A DNA stretch of 64,000 bases from Phylloscopus collybita (taxonomy: Eukaryota > Chordata > Aves > Passeriformes > Phylloscopidae): the NCBI GenBank assembly GCA_027886175.1, contig JAJNNQ010000075.1:30782501-30846500 (forward strand), read 5' to 3'. A program made the position numbers and the translations under genes. Positions 13,722 to 26,748 of the stretch are shown here, piece after piece. Position 1 is the first letter of the stretch. Every line of letters starts with the position of its first letter. The notes beneath the pieces are model-generated. The model was not told where the DNA came from. It saw nothing but the letters and a program-made list of their open reading frames with translations, and did not search any database.

Positions 13722-13738
13722 CCACTAGGTGTCAGCGC
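13722..13738 (+). promoter_or_regulatory. Candidate CTCF binding motif
   Basis: CCACTAGGTGTCAGCGC matches the vertebrate CTCF core (CCASYAGRKGGCRSY) at all but one position, where T replaces the second G of GGC. It sits in a locally GC-rich, CpG-containing patch in otherwise AT-rich DNA, which is where such sites stand out. A single-mismatch match can arise by chance in 64 kb, so binding is inferred and not shown. Confidence 0.35.
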
Positions 13739-14279
13739 AGCCCCGCGGATTGCAAATCTCTTAAGTGACGCAGGGACAACAGTGTAATTAGCAAAAATAG
13801 CTTAAAATGTGTTTCTCTTTCCCTCTTATTGCTTTTAAACCACTTTTGCATTTTAACTACTTTCTTTACCCCACCTCCCCTTTTAATTTTCAAAATTTGC
13901 TGCTCCAACAACCTGGCACCATTGGCACTTGTGTGCCAGCTACAAGTCAGAGCAAGTGCCATGTTACCATAACTTGGTCTTTGCTTTCACTCTGACTGAA
14001 ACTTATTCCATAAAACTTGCAGAATCAAGCACAAAGCAGAAGCATTAAGCAGACAGAACAATCCTATTTGAACATATTTCCTTAAAAATATAAGTACACC
14101 TTATTCATTTTGGTGTAATAATCTGTTATCTTTTTTCATGCATGTTACACTGATTTCATGCATGAGTGGAAAGGATGGATGATTTATTAGGAGAGCCCTA
14201 TTCATCCTGCCAAGCAGACTTGTGTTTGAAATTGATATGTACTTAAAGAAATACAATATCTCAGGTCATAGTTATGAAA

Positions 14280-14830
14280 ATACATTTCTGGTTGCAGCTT
14301 CATTAATGGTTTTCTTTTAAAAAAATAAGCAATAGAGATCTTTGCTGTTGCTCGTCTTTGCATTCTACATAAAAGATCATACTAATGAATGATTTGACCA
14401 GAATAATTTTCTACAGCTTCTGTTCCTGCCTTTGTATCGATTTCCATTATTCATCCATAATTATGGTACGGAGTGTTATAAAATGAGATTTGATTTTGAA
14501 ACATTGCTTGTAACTGGTGACCCTTCAAAGTTTGAAAAACTGAGGCATCAGTTTAATTACATTAGTCTGTCACCAAATATTTTTTGGAAATATTTTTAGT
14601 AGGACTTGAAAACCCATTAAAATATGATTAAATTGTGAGGCCTGTAGTTCTGCTCTAATTAACATCTCCTTGCTGTAATGATAAATCACCATTCAATATA
14701 GTGCTGAGGATATTTCTAAATTGTAAGCCCTGAGTAATTTGAATGTTGCTGCCAAGATACAGCCACCCAAATTAATAGAAAGCTGATTGATGACACCTTC
14801 TCTGAATAGAGTGCTGAAAGTAGAAGCAAA
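14280..14830. promoter_or_regulatory. Possible conserved non-coding element
   Basis: This AT-rich, non-repetitive block has many homeodomain-type cores such as TAATTA and ATTAAT, for example CTCTAATTAACATC near 14653. It lacks simple repeats and transposon blocks. That texture is typical of developmental enhancers in vertebrate gene deserts. It is an impression from sequence style only; conservation cannot be judged from one genome. Confidence 0.2.
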
Positions 14831-15000
14831 ACCTCTGTGAGTTAACGGGATGGCCTCTCTTCCTTCAAGAAATTCTAGGGGTGCAAAAGTCAGAGGTTTT
14901 GTTTAGAGACTGTTCAAGTCATGGTGATGTTTTACTTCCAAAGAGCAGGTCAGTGGTATATGTTAAGACTTAATCCATGAAGCTTCTCTTCTTTTACAGC

Positions 15001-15097
15001 TTGCTTTTTTGTTTGGGGGGAGGGGGTGTTTTGGGTTTGGTTTTTTTTTGTTTGTTTGTTTGTTGTTGTTTTGGGGGGGTGTTGTTTTGGTTTGGGC
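15001..15097 (+). repeat. G/T-rich low-complexity tract
   Basis: The plus strand is nearly all G and T, mixing TTTG units with G runs of 5 to 7 (for example about 15015-15026 and 15073-15079). The G runs are close enough to make G-quadruplex formation possible. There is no constant repeat unit. Confidence 0.85.
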
Positions 15098-16149
15098 TTA
15101 TTTTAATAATTTAGACTTCACAATGAAGAGCAAGCTGACATGGAAATGCTGAATAGTTCTTATGACCCACCCAGAACATAGACTTTTCTGTGTGTGATTG
15201 GAAATCCTTGTGTCCTTGCATCTACTGTTCTGATACAGCCACTGAACTGAGAAGAAACTTCATTTTCTACTCTTGCATATTTTCACTATTTTACTTTTAC
15301 ACCATGAAAAATTGTTGATTTTTAAAGGGCTTGGAAATCTTGATTATTTCCACTAAATCAAAACATTAGATATTTTCACATTATAATTAAATTTAAAAAT
15401 TAATATCACCAATCTGGCTGTTCTGAACATGTAAAAATATGGAATAAAACTTTTGTTCACTGAAATAAAAAAAATTCTTTGATATGCTCTGCACTGATCA
15501 TTACCATTTAGGAGAGACCTTGTGGTTATAACAGATATTTCTAGGAAAACATCAGTTCAGTGCTCAGAAGCTGTGAAGAAGCAAATCGAGTGTTGAAAAT
15601 TATTAGAGAAGAAATAGAGAATAAAGCAGAGAACATTATTGAAACACTTTAAAAATCCATGGGAAGCTCACATCTTGAAGAACAGGTATAATTCCAGTCA
15701 TCCCATTGCAAAGAAATATGGTAAAACTTGAACAGGCATGGAAAAAATTATTATGAAAATTATGTGAGTTTTTCTTAAAAAGGGTCAACAAACATACTGC
15801 ATCTCTCCATTCTTTAAAGATATGAGGGACAACTTATGAAATTCTGCAAAATCATGAATAGCATTAAAAAGTTGAATAGAGGGCAACAAAACACTGTCTC
15901 ATACATTACAAAACCTAGGTACACTAAAAGAAACAATGCTAGAGAAGATCAAAATAAGGAAAAGGGTAAGAGTGCTTCAAATAACACTCCTTTAAACTGT
16001 GAAACTCCTTGACGTAAGATGGAGTTAACATATGGATGTTAAAAGTTGTAATGTTTTGAAAAAAACATTTGAAGAGTTTTATGGAAAAAAAAAAAAACAC
16101 TGAGTAATCTTAAATGTGTGGATCCTTGTGATATCTGTGTGATTTCATG

Positions 16150-16528
16150 CAGTTTTTCTTGTGGGGAATCCAGCTGTCTGAGGCCCATCACATTCATTTC
16201 AGAGCAGGGCATTCAAATTCAGTTCATTGCAAATCAAGGCAGAAGTTTTAATAACTGTGTCCAGGTCTGATTCTGCCAGGAGAAGGTCCAGTCTCATGGC
16301 TGGTCATAAATTAAAGAAGACTTTTATGGTGTTTCTTATTATATGGTGTAATGAGAAATCCAGAACCACACTGAGGCTGCCTGCCACTTTAAGAAATGAG
16401 AGCAGATGTCCCTCAAGCAAAAATTTTATTACAGTGTTGGTTACTTGTCCAAAATGTTTTCCTCTGACTATCAGTATTGCTTTTATTGTGCCCAAGTTTA
16501 GTTCAGCCAGCTGTTCGTAGTCATAGCA
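16150..16528 (-). pseudogene. Possible decayed coding fragment, unidentified
   Basis: The minus strand is open for 74 codons (16528 down to 16307), ends in a stop, and stays open in the same frame for about 30 further codons before the next stop. The reading is leucine-rich and looks like a helical protein, with pieces such as LLEGHLLSFLKVAGSLSVV and LLLAESDLDTVIKTSALI. The plus strand is also open for 97 codons (16227-16520), so the signal may simply be chance. I could not assign a family, and I see no splice structure or poly(A) tail that would settle a retrocopy. Confidence 0.2.
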
Positions 16529-19500
16529 CTAACCCCTCTTAGGTTCCAGGACAGCTGGAGAGGGGTAGTTTATGGCAATTTGTTTTATTGGTTGGCAATG
16601 AGTAGAAAGTTAATTTACTGAAAGAGAAAGTCATGTAGAGCTGAATATCACCATGTGTCTCTAGCACTTGTGTCTACTGAGCATGACAGATTCCCCAGAG
16701 AAGCTGTACAGGTATGTTAAATGGAATGAGAGGAGAGAGAGTTTGTAGCATTTCCAATCCAACACTTTAGAATTCGTATCTCCCATTCCCCTCTGTAAAA
16801 CTGACAGACAATAGTGAGGTTCAGATTTTTAAGATTTCTGTCTTCAACATCACCTTTTTCATGTTCTGTAGAGTAGCTTTATTAACTGTGAGTCTTTAAG
16901 GTTTTATTGGTCCCTAAAAATCTAGGACATCCAATATAATTAAAAAAGATAGGATATGGTAAATCATTTTTAAAACTTTCATGATAAACAACCTAACAAT
17001 AATCTTTAAGAGGTTATTTTTCCTCTATCTACCTTTCAGACAAGCAGAAGGAGAACTACAAATCCTTAAATTGCTATAAACTTCTTTCTTTGTGTTACGC
17101 TTACCTCCCTTGGTGCACCAAAAGTGCTGAACTCAAGTGAGTTTTTAATTTTGCAGGGTTAATAACCATCAGTTCAGTGTGACTCTCATAATACCACTGG
17201 CTCTAAAGGTGTGTAAGTGACCTATTGATTTCCTTGGCATTTTGTGGCTTGTTCTGATATGAGCACAGCATTTTTTGAAGTCATCTTGGTGCAATGACAA
17301 ACAGTCAATATACTCTGCCAGTGCTCTGTTATTGAAACCTTTTACCCAGTGGTTAGACAGTATTGCCTGGAAAGGTACTGATTGAGCCATGTTGCTGGTT
17401 TATACTGAAGGCTTTTCAAGGGGCTCCTCACTCAGCTGTGAATGTTTCAGTTCGTAGAGCATTCTTTATTTGCTTAGCCTTGTTCTTCCCCTTAAATTAT
17501 GCATTAAATATAAATCTGCATCCTGATACATGACAAAGACAACGCTGTACTTCTAGCAGACAGCAACCCAGAGAAGTGATGTAATGTTTTTGGACTGTCT
17601 CAGCTCCCTGGAGCGAAACAGGTTGGAATTCCCTCCATGTCAAAGACCTGCCTCCCTGTGAGATATAAACATAGGTTAGCTTAGCTTAAACCTGGTGGCA
17701 AACAGTGCTGCAAATGCTGGCAGAACTCCATTCTATCCTTTAAAGGGTAATAAATGAATAGCTGCCCAAATTGTCAAAGGTAACCTATGTGGTTTTCTTA
17801 TGATGTGAGAAAGGATACAATGCTGGTCTGCCCTTTCCCAGAGCTCAGCTTTTCTGCCCCAATGTGTGAAGTGTGCCCTCTTTTGCCTGACGCCGCCCTT
17901 GAGTCTGCAAAACAGACTCGTTGCAACTTAATCCTTTACCACTGGCAGATGGGTCTTGCTCCTGGTGCTGACTCAGCTTTGTCTCACTTCACCTCCCTCA
18001 CTGCCCATTCCCCTCAACATGCATGTCAGGATCTGTGCACCCCCTCCATTTCCTTTCTTTGATATAACTGATAGGGAATGCCATTTTTATCCGACACAAT
18101 ACACACACCAAAACTTGCTATCACTAAGGGGTTTTGTCCCTACTGTGCAAATGACCTAATTGTACAGGAGGTCTGCGAGCTGTCTGGGAGGGGAATGCCA
18201 AAAACCAGGTGACACTGAATCTCCCCTCTCCTTCTGTTAGCACATGAAATCCCCTGCAACAGCCCTGCCATTCAGTCACTGATCTCACACAAACAAAAGC
18301 TCTACCCTACACTTCTTGTAGAGGAAAGAGCTGAGAGGAGAAAAGGAAAAGGATGGAAAAGCAGAGCTTATCTTCAATCCCTTCTCTGACATCACCTATG
18401 TTGTGTCATGTCTCCGAATCAGGAAGTAGAGGTGCAGGGCAGTGGCATGCCAGGGCTAAACCTCTTTGTGCTCAGGGCTTAACGGAACCATCAGCACTGG
18501 TTACATTACCAATCCTGCAATAGAAATGCAGAAATTGTATTTTTTCTTTTGTATCACAGCACTGCAAAATCGTTTGTGAGGGTTTTTTAGTGCTACTCCA
18601 AGGCAGTGGTCCTGAAAGGTCCACTCCAGTTTATAAAATTTCAGCTTATGCTCCATTTACTTTCATTTTTGAATAAGACTATAAACAGTGTTGAGAATAA
18701 GACTACAAGTCCACCTCAGCTCACTATTCAATCACAGAAACAGCCATATTTGTATTTTCCCCTATACTTTCTCATAAACTCTGTAAGTATGAACTACGAA
18801 AATTCCTTCCCATGAATCCCAGGAAAGAGTAAAACCTTCAGGTAGCAATCCAATCAGTCTTTCAGAAAAATACGTAAGAATTGATTCCCCCTTCAGGACA
18901 CCTCTCAACTGAAAGCTTACCACAGAAGAATAAAGACTTGTAAAGGAAATTTAACAGACCCGTTCACAGGTATGAGCCTGAGTTTCTTACCATTAAGGAC
19001 AGTAAGGAAAGTAAGGAAAAATAAAGAAAATTAGTATAAATTGCTTGCCATTGTGAAGTCAATTAAAGGGTTTAAAACTACACAGATGCATGCACTCAGG
19101 GATAAACAGTCCTTTGACCATTCCAGCTTCTAGCTACTTCACACTTGAATTCATTCCCCTATATAAATTGTTTAAGCACATGCACATGAAAATAAAATCC
19201 TTAGTTGAATCATCTTAATTTTCTTGAAAGATCCCATGCACAGATGATCTTACAGTAAAATTGATTAGGATTTATTCAGAAAATGACACAGATATAAATT
19301 ATGTTCTGCACTGGCTTGTGAGGCTTCTGTTCTTTGAAATTCCTACTTAGCCTAAAAAACACCAACTAAAATGAGAAGAGCCTGTCACTGAGGTGATAAA
19401 GCTGACAGACAACTTAATTATCTTGGCCAAGGAGAATTTGCTTGCTTGGACAATTGGAAGTGAGCAAGCCAGCTTGCTTTTAGTATCCCAGCAATAATTA

Positions 19501-21873
19501 TGTCTATTATAATAGTCAGGACACGGTACTTTCCAGTCACTGTTTCTACAAAAATGGATGATGGGAATTGTGTTAGAAATAAATGTTATGAAATGTGTTC
19601 TCCGGAACAAGTAAAGGTTTCATATTGTGGAGATAAGCTGTACAGAACTGTGCGAATCACTGAAACAAAGCGGCCCCTCTGTTTGCATGGAGAGCAAATG
19701 ATGACCAGGTGTGTCTCAGCTGGAAAATCAGAGCATGAGCATAGCCTACTGGCTTCTGGTAAAATTGCATTAGCAGTAATTGCCTTTGAAAGGGCCTTTG
19801 CTCTTTAAGATTTTACATCAACTGCAAAAAATTTTTACTCCTTTAAATTTTTGCATATTGTCCTAATGGAAAATCAAAAAGAAATATTTGATCCACTAAT
19901 TCGTGAGTTACCAAAGCTACTGCTAGCACTCCTCACATCCTGAATAAAATCAAAATGAATTTGCTTATTTTACAGCTTATTTCAAGAAATATCATGACCT
20001 ATGTGTTTCCGTATGGCCAATGAAGTTAAAGTTAGTTTTTGCTTAGTTTTGCGTCTTAGTAAGTCAGAGGAATATGGTCATCTACATACAGATATTCTGG
20101 TTAGGATAGAAGGGAGCTGCACAAATACATATTAAATTAGTTTATTAAGGGAATGAAAACTTGATAAAAGAAAATTTACCTCTACTTTAAGGCTTTAACT
20201 GAAACTGCATTCATTGTCTGTAGGTAAGCATGAGCTATGAAATACGGCAATAATAGCTCACAAGCCAAGATTTATATTTTGCTTTTGTGGCACGCTTTTA
20301 TTCATTAAGTATGATTTCTATTCATTCAAGCTCTAGCAGCTCTTAGTTCTTTTCTAGAACAGAACTTGCATTTCTCCTAAGGAGAGCTTGTATCTTCAGA
20401 GGGAATGAGTGCAGCACTGCACCACACACTTAAACACGATGGCTGTCTCATCTTGGTACTGCGGCACTATATACAGCTCTAATACTTCATAGGAACTTCT
20501 TGCTTCTCTTTAAACAGAGATTGCAAAGACCATCTGGTTTTTACTTTTTGGCTTTGCACGTCTGTGAATCTGTCTGTGTCATATATCAGCTACCACTGAA
20601 TGAAAACAGCAGAAAGGGACAGTGAAGTGCCTGCACAGAGACAATGCAGGGCTGGGTGGCTCCGTGCATCACACTTTAGCAGCAGGCAGGTGAACGAAGC
20701 AAGAATGCTGCACACCTCCTAAAGGATGTGGGTGTTTGGTCAAATCTGGGTTTGGGGTGCTCCTGTGAACAGAGTCTATGAAACATGATAGATTATCAAT
20801 TAATAATTTTGACTATCAAAACCAGCAGCAAATGTATTTTCTTCACAGAATGTTTGCTTTAACCTTGAGTCATCTAAATGTATACAGCCTATAGATGTCA
20901 AGGAGCAGAGTTGCATGCCAGCCAGAGGACCTTCAAAGTTGTTATCAAATCTCTCAGAGTAGATGGGAGGCTGATAACATGCTTGTTGTCTTTGGCTTGT
21001 TTCAGTTTCCTTACTTTCAATCTCATTGCTGATCTCCAGCAGCTTCTCTGCTTGCAATTCTTATTTGACCTTTTTGTTGCAAAGTTATTGTGGAGGCTTT
21101 AAATAGTTCTTTATGAGATCTCAGTGGGTATTTCAATCTGAAATTCAGGAATAGTCCTTGTTATAATCCTAAGAATCAGCATATACAAGCTGACCCGCAG
21201 CTTAGTGTTCATTTCAGTCCCAGATGTCTATTGTCTCTCACAGTAGGTACAGAAGAGCACAGTATAAGGAAGAAAACTGTTTATTAAAACTGCTGTGAAA
21301 CAGGAATTACAGGGTTAGTGTGAAAATTTGAATTCTTCAACTGAAATGTCCTTAACATTATTTTGAACTTTTTTTGGTTACTATTAATGTTACGATAATA
21401 AGAATTCATTTCTTCTGTGCAACAGAAGTAATATTATGTATTTTACACCCAAATTGCTTGTAAATCAGTTCAGTTGTAAAAAGCTGCAGATTAAGAATAG
21501 GTTCTAATTTTTCTCCTAGAAAATTATCAGTAGATTGAAAATGCATTTGTGCTATCAGAGCTTAGATGGACTCATCATACTCCCAAACTGCAAAGAAAAA
21601 TGGTTCATTTTTTTTGGTGATAAAAAAGAGACAGACTATGCAATTAGAGCTTGCAACAAATGAAAACCTGAAGATTACATAGTATTCTGATTCTTTTCCT
21701 GATGTAGATTTGCAATTTCTTTTCCCAGATGAATACAAGCAAGTACATTAGAATTACGTCCACTGATTTCCATGGAACTTCGAAGAACATTATTAATCAT
21801 TATGAAGAAAGGAAAATAAGTAAGAACAATACATAATATTTGGGAAAAAATAAGAATATATGGGCCAGAATGT

Positions 21874-21906
21874 GGGGTTTTGGGGGGCTGGGGGAGGGAA
21901 GGGAGG
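21874..21906 (+). other. Strong G-quadruplex motif
   Basis: Runs of G of length 4, 6, 5, 3 and 3 are separated by loops of 4, 2, 1 and 2 bases. This satisfies the canonical G-quadruplex rule (four or more runs of at least three G, loops of 1 to 7) with runs to spare. It stands in AT-rich DNA with no promoter signal beside it. Confidence 0.75.
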
Positions 21907-24900
21907 TGCTGCAGTGACCATTAAGTGAGAATTATGGGAGAATTTCCCTTTTAACAGAAAGATTCTGAAACCTTGTATTCCTGCACAGCAAGATAGACAA
22001 GCTCTGTTATACAAATAATTATTGCTGTTGCCACTCTCCACATGGTCCCACTTTTATTTTTATTTTTAAATTGACACCTTTCCTTCTATTATTCATTCCA
22101 TTTCATCACCAGCTCATGCTTTTTTGCTTCCCATTTATCAGAGAAAAAGAAAAGTTATTCTCATAACCAGGAGTTAAGCTGGAGGGATTTGTATTTCTAT
22201 TTTGCTCAGTGTCACTTAGACAAAAGCTCATAGCAATAAAGCACAGTTTGTATTGGAACATGCAGTAGTTTGTTGATTGTTTGTGATATAGCAAATGTGC
22301 TTTCTTTAAGAGTTTTCAGTTGCAACAGCAATGTGAATATTTCTTTGGCTTTAAATGCTTCACCTCTAGCACTTTCTACTAGAATTTTCCTGTGGGTGTG
22401 AAAAATAGGCATCCTTTAATCACATTTCTAAGGCAATGATTTCCAATGACACAGTGGCATTGAATCAGGTGCATTGTCCATCAGCTGTGAAATCTTGGAT
22501 GATTTCAGGCAGAATCTTGTAATAGGCTAAATTAGCCACAGCCCATTTTACTAGTTACTGCATGTTGCTCCACTTTAAATAGAATTGGGTTTTTTTACGG
22601 CAGCCACGCCCTTTATCTCCACTTTGTAGCTAGCCCAGGAAGTGTTGTACAACTAACACTTCCTTCTGTTTCCAAAGAAAATACAACTCCCATCTCCAGG
22701 CTAAGACATTCTGATAAGCCTCTTGGTACTAAGGAGCACGAAATTGAAATGGACCCAGTACACTCTGCCCTTTTACCCAAATGAGATCCAGAGCATTGTT
22801 CTGACTTTCTCATTTCCATCTCCAAACCTGAATGATAGTTTTAAACATTATCTGATAGGATAGGCCTCTTAGAGCCCTTAAAATCACTGTACTTCACACT
22901 TCATTTCAATAGTGATTAGCAAAGGACTCAAAAAGTCTTTGTTGACCATAAATTAACATGAGCTGCCCAGGTTTTGGTACAAAAATATATGACTGGTAGC
23001 TCTGTTCAAACTGAATGGCACAAATCCCTGGGGATGTGCTTATCAAAACAGGACCATGTGTTCTGCATTATTAACTAAGGGCTGTTTACTCAGATAAGTC
23101 AATATGTAGAAGAAATTCTGAAAGAACATTTTGTTCCACAAAAAGAGTTGAGCTGAAAATATATTCAAGCTTTAGCTTTCATATTGGTCAACCTTTTGTT
23201 TTCATCTTTCATACCAGCGGGGTAGTGGAAATCCCATTTCCCAGATAGCACAAGCTGGCTGAGAGCAATCATTTTCTTCATTTCATTTAATTTCTTGTGC
23301 AGAATGGGCTAAGGATATAGCCTGGAGGCACCCCAGGGTTCGATGCACTAAGATGCCAAAGCACTAAATTGAACAGGAAATTCAGAATAGAAACAAATAG
23401 CAACAAAATCTATGTGAAATGCTCAGACAGTAATTCTAGTACCTCAGAGTACTCAGCATTATCTTTCTCCTGACTGACAATAACATACATAAAAAATATA
23501 TAGCAGCAGCAGGGTCATGGGGCCATTTCTATAGTCAACCAGAGGACAGTTAGAGATACTCATTTCTTTATGTAAGGTGCTCTCTCTCTACATATTCCCC
23601 CACATGGCACATAATATTTCCCTCTCTTGGAGGATTTCTATAATGAGAATAAATTGGCTCAGGGCAGAGAGTGAGTGCCACCTTTCCTTTGCTTTTTTGT
23701 GCTTATCCAAAGGGAACATAAAATGCAAATGAAACAGAATAGAAATGTTTTGCCCAAACATACAGTTTATAACCCATTTTTACATGTGAAAAAGAATATA
23801 AAAAATCTCTGGCATTTAAGAAGCTACTCATGAATTTACTTTGCTTACAGATTTGCACACAATACTCTTATGTGCGGCTCTAGGCAAGGCAATGTCTCTT
23901 GTTTTATCATGCATTAGAGTCAAGAGATAAAATTTAAACAACTGGAAATTGAACATAATACTTTGGTATTATTGTTAATATTTTTTGTTGGTAATACAAG
24001 GTTTCTGGATGGTAAGATCAGTTTTAAGACCAAATCAAAAAGTGATCATCAAGAGGCCATAAAAATGGCTTCAGTAAAAAAAAAAAAAAAGCAGTGTGCA
24101 GTAAGTTTACAGTAAGTCAGCTGGGCAGCTGAGAATAACCTGGTCACTTCTAGAAATTATATAAAGGAATAAGTACTTCAAGTTTGAAAGCCTCTGTAGT
24201 GGTGATGTTTAATGTTCAGTAGCATCTGCTTATGGCAGTGCACTGAGCTAGTTAACACTGATATGGAAGACTTCAGTCTTGTTAGCAAGTCTAGCAAATT
24301 CATGTCTGGATTTTGGGTTTTCCATGCTATGGAGCCTTAACTTCCTCTTCATGGCAATTGTTGAAAGAAACTTAGAATCAGTTGAATTTATTCATATTCT
24401 TTACTAGAACCAGCATAATTTTTTTTTTACAACAGTTTTGTTAAAGAATTTAGATGCTTAGTCTGATAAATCATAGAAGTGATGAAAGCAAAACCTAATT
24501 TTGTTTGTTTTCATCAGTATTTTTCAACTAAACAAACCATTTTCCTGTTCATCTATCCTAAGACAAAGAAGCACTTACATACCTGGAAAGTGTCACTGAC
24601 TGCTTTGTTGAATCAAACCTTTTATATGAGTGAGGTTTTGTAGTCTCATGGCTATCCTACATTTTGTCATTCAGTCACACAGTGTAATCTCAACAAAAGT
24701 ATTATTCATAATTTCTTAATAAAAGTTACACTCAGACATATGTAATGTATTTGGAACAGATTGGTATGACAGACAGTATAGATGTGCTATAATATGTGCA
24801 CAAATGATACTAGCAGCTTTGTAAAGACTTGGTCTTGTAATAAATCATAACATGAGCTCTCCCCTGGAACTGTACCAATGCACCCTTGTGTCCCCTCCTC

Positions 24901-25406
24901 TGCTGCAGCATCGAGCAGGGTCTGTGTGCTTGTGAGCAACAAGCCCTGCTGCATATGCAGGAGATTGCTTTAGCAGTTCTTCTGTCAGGCCTCCACTTAA
25001 CCCTTCAGTATTAAACACATAAATTCTTCAGTGAGACTGTAGTGAGAACATGGAGGAAACCAGCTTTATTTCTGAATTTCCTTCCATAATACCCTTGAAT
25101 TTTTTCATGTAGTTTTCTCCCAAGACTGCTTCTGTTACTTTGCAATTTTTCATGAGGTTGACTCTGAGTTTTTGCTGTGGAATAATGCCCTTATTACCAA
25201 GAAGGTATAGAAGACAAACCACTAAGATACTTGTATTACTCATGCCTAGAAAAACAAACTTCAAAATAAAATGAAATAATGAACTTCTCATCATGGCTTC
25301 TGCTTATTTTCCATAAATAAGTTTTCTAAACGTTGGGGTTTTTTTCTTCCATGTGGAATATATATCTCAACTAATACAGGAAATGAATATTTCTGTTTCT
25401 CTCAAG

Positions 25407-25470
25407 TTTTTGTTTGTTTGTTTGTTTTGGGTTTGGTGGTTTGTTTATGGTTTTTTGTTGTTGTTGTTGC
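25407..25470 (+). repeat. G/T-rich tract, TTTG and TTG repeats
   Basis: TTTG repeated about four times leads into a GGTTTGG section and then (TTG) repeated about four times. The plus strand is almost free of A and C. It is a smaller member of the same class as the tracts at 15.0, 26.8 and 38.8 kb. Confidence 0.8.
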
Positions 25471-25675
25471 TTCAATTAACCAGTGAATTATAGCTCACTG
25501 CCTTCATTACCACCACAGAAAACACATGAATCAGCTAGGGGAACCCCATCTATTTTTATCAGAACACAGAAACCGTTTCAAAGTCAGTAATTCTAATTCC
25601 AGGAAGAATTTTAGACGAAAATAGGAAATAGCCAATGTATCTCAAATTAAGAGATCTTCCATGAAGGAAAGAAAA

Positions 25676-25690
25676 GGGGGGGGGGGGGGG
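25676..25690 (+). repeat. Poly(G) run of 15
   Basis: Fifteen consecutive G follow a GAAAAG purine lead-in. Mononucleotide G runs this long are rare because they are unstable and hard to replicate; length may also be misread in sequencing. Confidence 0.9.
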
Positions 25691-25974
25691 ATGTGGAACA
25701 GCAGACATTTGTCATGAAGTTTTACTGCAGAGAGTGGTAAACTGCTTTGCTGTGAAAGGGAATTCAAGAGAACCCTCTACTGCACCGACCAGCTGCCTGT
25801 GTTTTTATAGCACCGTACCTGCTCCCTCTTGTGGCTGCTTCCGAGGGTTTTTTCCTGTCATCGTACAGGCCACAGTTATGAGAAGGTAAACTCTGAGGAG
25901 AGATTTTACACCTTCCTTCTACTGCATAGGCACTCCCCAGGTTTCCTTAGGGATCATGTTTCCCTTAACAACAT

Positions 25975-26385
25975 AGAACAATAGAATCGTAGAATGGTTT
26001 GGATTGGAAGAGAATCTTGAACATCATCTAGTTCCATCTCCCTGCCATGGGCAGGGACACGTGCAACTAGATCAGGTTGCTCAGAGCCCTACCCAGCCTG
26101 GCCTTGAACACCTCCAGGGATGGGGCACCCACAAGTTCTCTGGGCAGTCTATTCCAGTGCCTCATTGCCTCGCAGATTTTTTATTCTGATATCTGATCTA
26201 AACCAAACTTTCTTTCAGAATAAAGCCTTTACCCCCAGTCCTATCACTACATGCTCTTATAAAAAGTCTCTCCCTCCTTTTTATAAGTCCCCTTTAAGTA
26301 CTGGACAGCTGCAATTAGATCATCTCAAAACCTTCTCTCTTCCAAACTAGCAAACCCCATTCCCTCAGCTCATCTCTGTCAGGTG
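25975..26385 (-). mobile_element. CR1 LINE 3' fragment
   Basis: The plus strand opens with ATAGAATCGTAGAATGG, the reverse of the CR1 3' octamer repeats, followed by the standard CR1 tail blocks: CCCTGCCATGGGCAGGGACA, a GATCAGGTTGCTCAGAGCC block, and CACCTCCAGGGATGGGGCA. Beyond these come diverged blocks around CTCTCCCTCC and TCTCTTCCAAACTAGC. The element is on the minus strand, 5'-truncated, about 400 bp. It carries only the extreme 3' region and no usable coding sequence. Confidence 0.92.
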
Positions 26386-26748
26386 CAAAAGCATGTTTAT
26401 TCAGGAGTAGATTTATTGAAAGCAGTCAGTTTCCTACCCACATGAACCATGCAGGGAGAAGAATTAAATCCTGAACAGAAGCATTTGCTGCTCATCCACT
26501 CTGCTTTGTTTTGCAGCTTAAGTGTCAAGTAAATTATTTCTACAACTCTTCAAAACTTTTAAAGTTTAAATCTCATTAGACCCCACTGAAGTTTTGAAAG
26601 AACAATAGAGTTGTTACTGAGCAGGGCAATGCAGGACTGTGTATTCATCTAGAGGTCACCTTAGGAGCAGCCATGAAAAGTATTCACTTTTCATGAAAAA
26701 ACACATATCTGTGAGGAATTCTAAAAGCAACCAAAGATAACAATAATA
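26386..26748. other. Unique spacer
   Basis: Between a CR1 tail and a G/T tract; nothing recognisable. Confidence 0.5.

Larger units (their letters stand above)
10657..15000. other. Unique non-coding DNA with two candidate regulatory spots
   Basis: No exon or known repeat is recognisable across most of this stretch. A somewhat GC-richer piece at about 12000-12250 has a 96-codon open frame with no family resemblance. A GC-rich patch at about 13540-13760 contains a CTCF-like motif, and 14280-14830 has the look of a conserved non-coding element; both are listed separately. A short T/G run lies at about 13020-13047. Confidence 0.55.
15098..25406. other. Long unique AT-rich non-coding stretch
   Basis: About 10 kb without a recognisable transposon or gene. 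Open frames up to about 100 codons occur but are unlike any known protein. Items picked out separately are a region open on both strands near 16.15-16.53 kb and a G-quadruplex motif at 21874-21906. A run of 15 A lies at 24076-24090. The lack of recognisable repeats over this length is itself mildly notable. Confidence 0.55.

Noticed and set aside
19500..19808. A 102-codon open frame with several cysteines
   Set aside because: The cysteines do not form a known motif, and there is no conservation evidence or gene context.
25820..25840. A second CTCF-like site (CTCCCTCTTGTGGCTGC)
   Set aside because: It has at least two core mismatches to the CTCF consensus, too weak to list.
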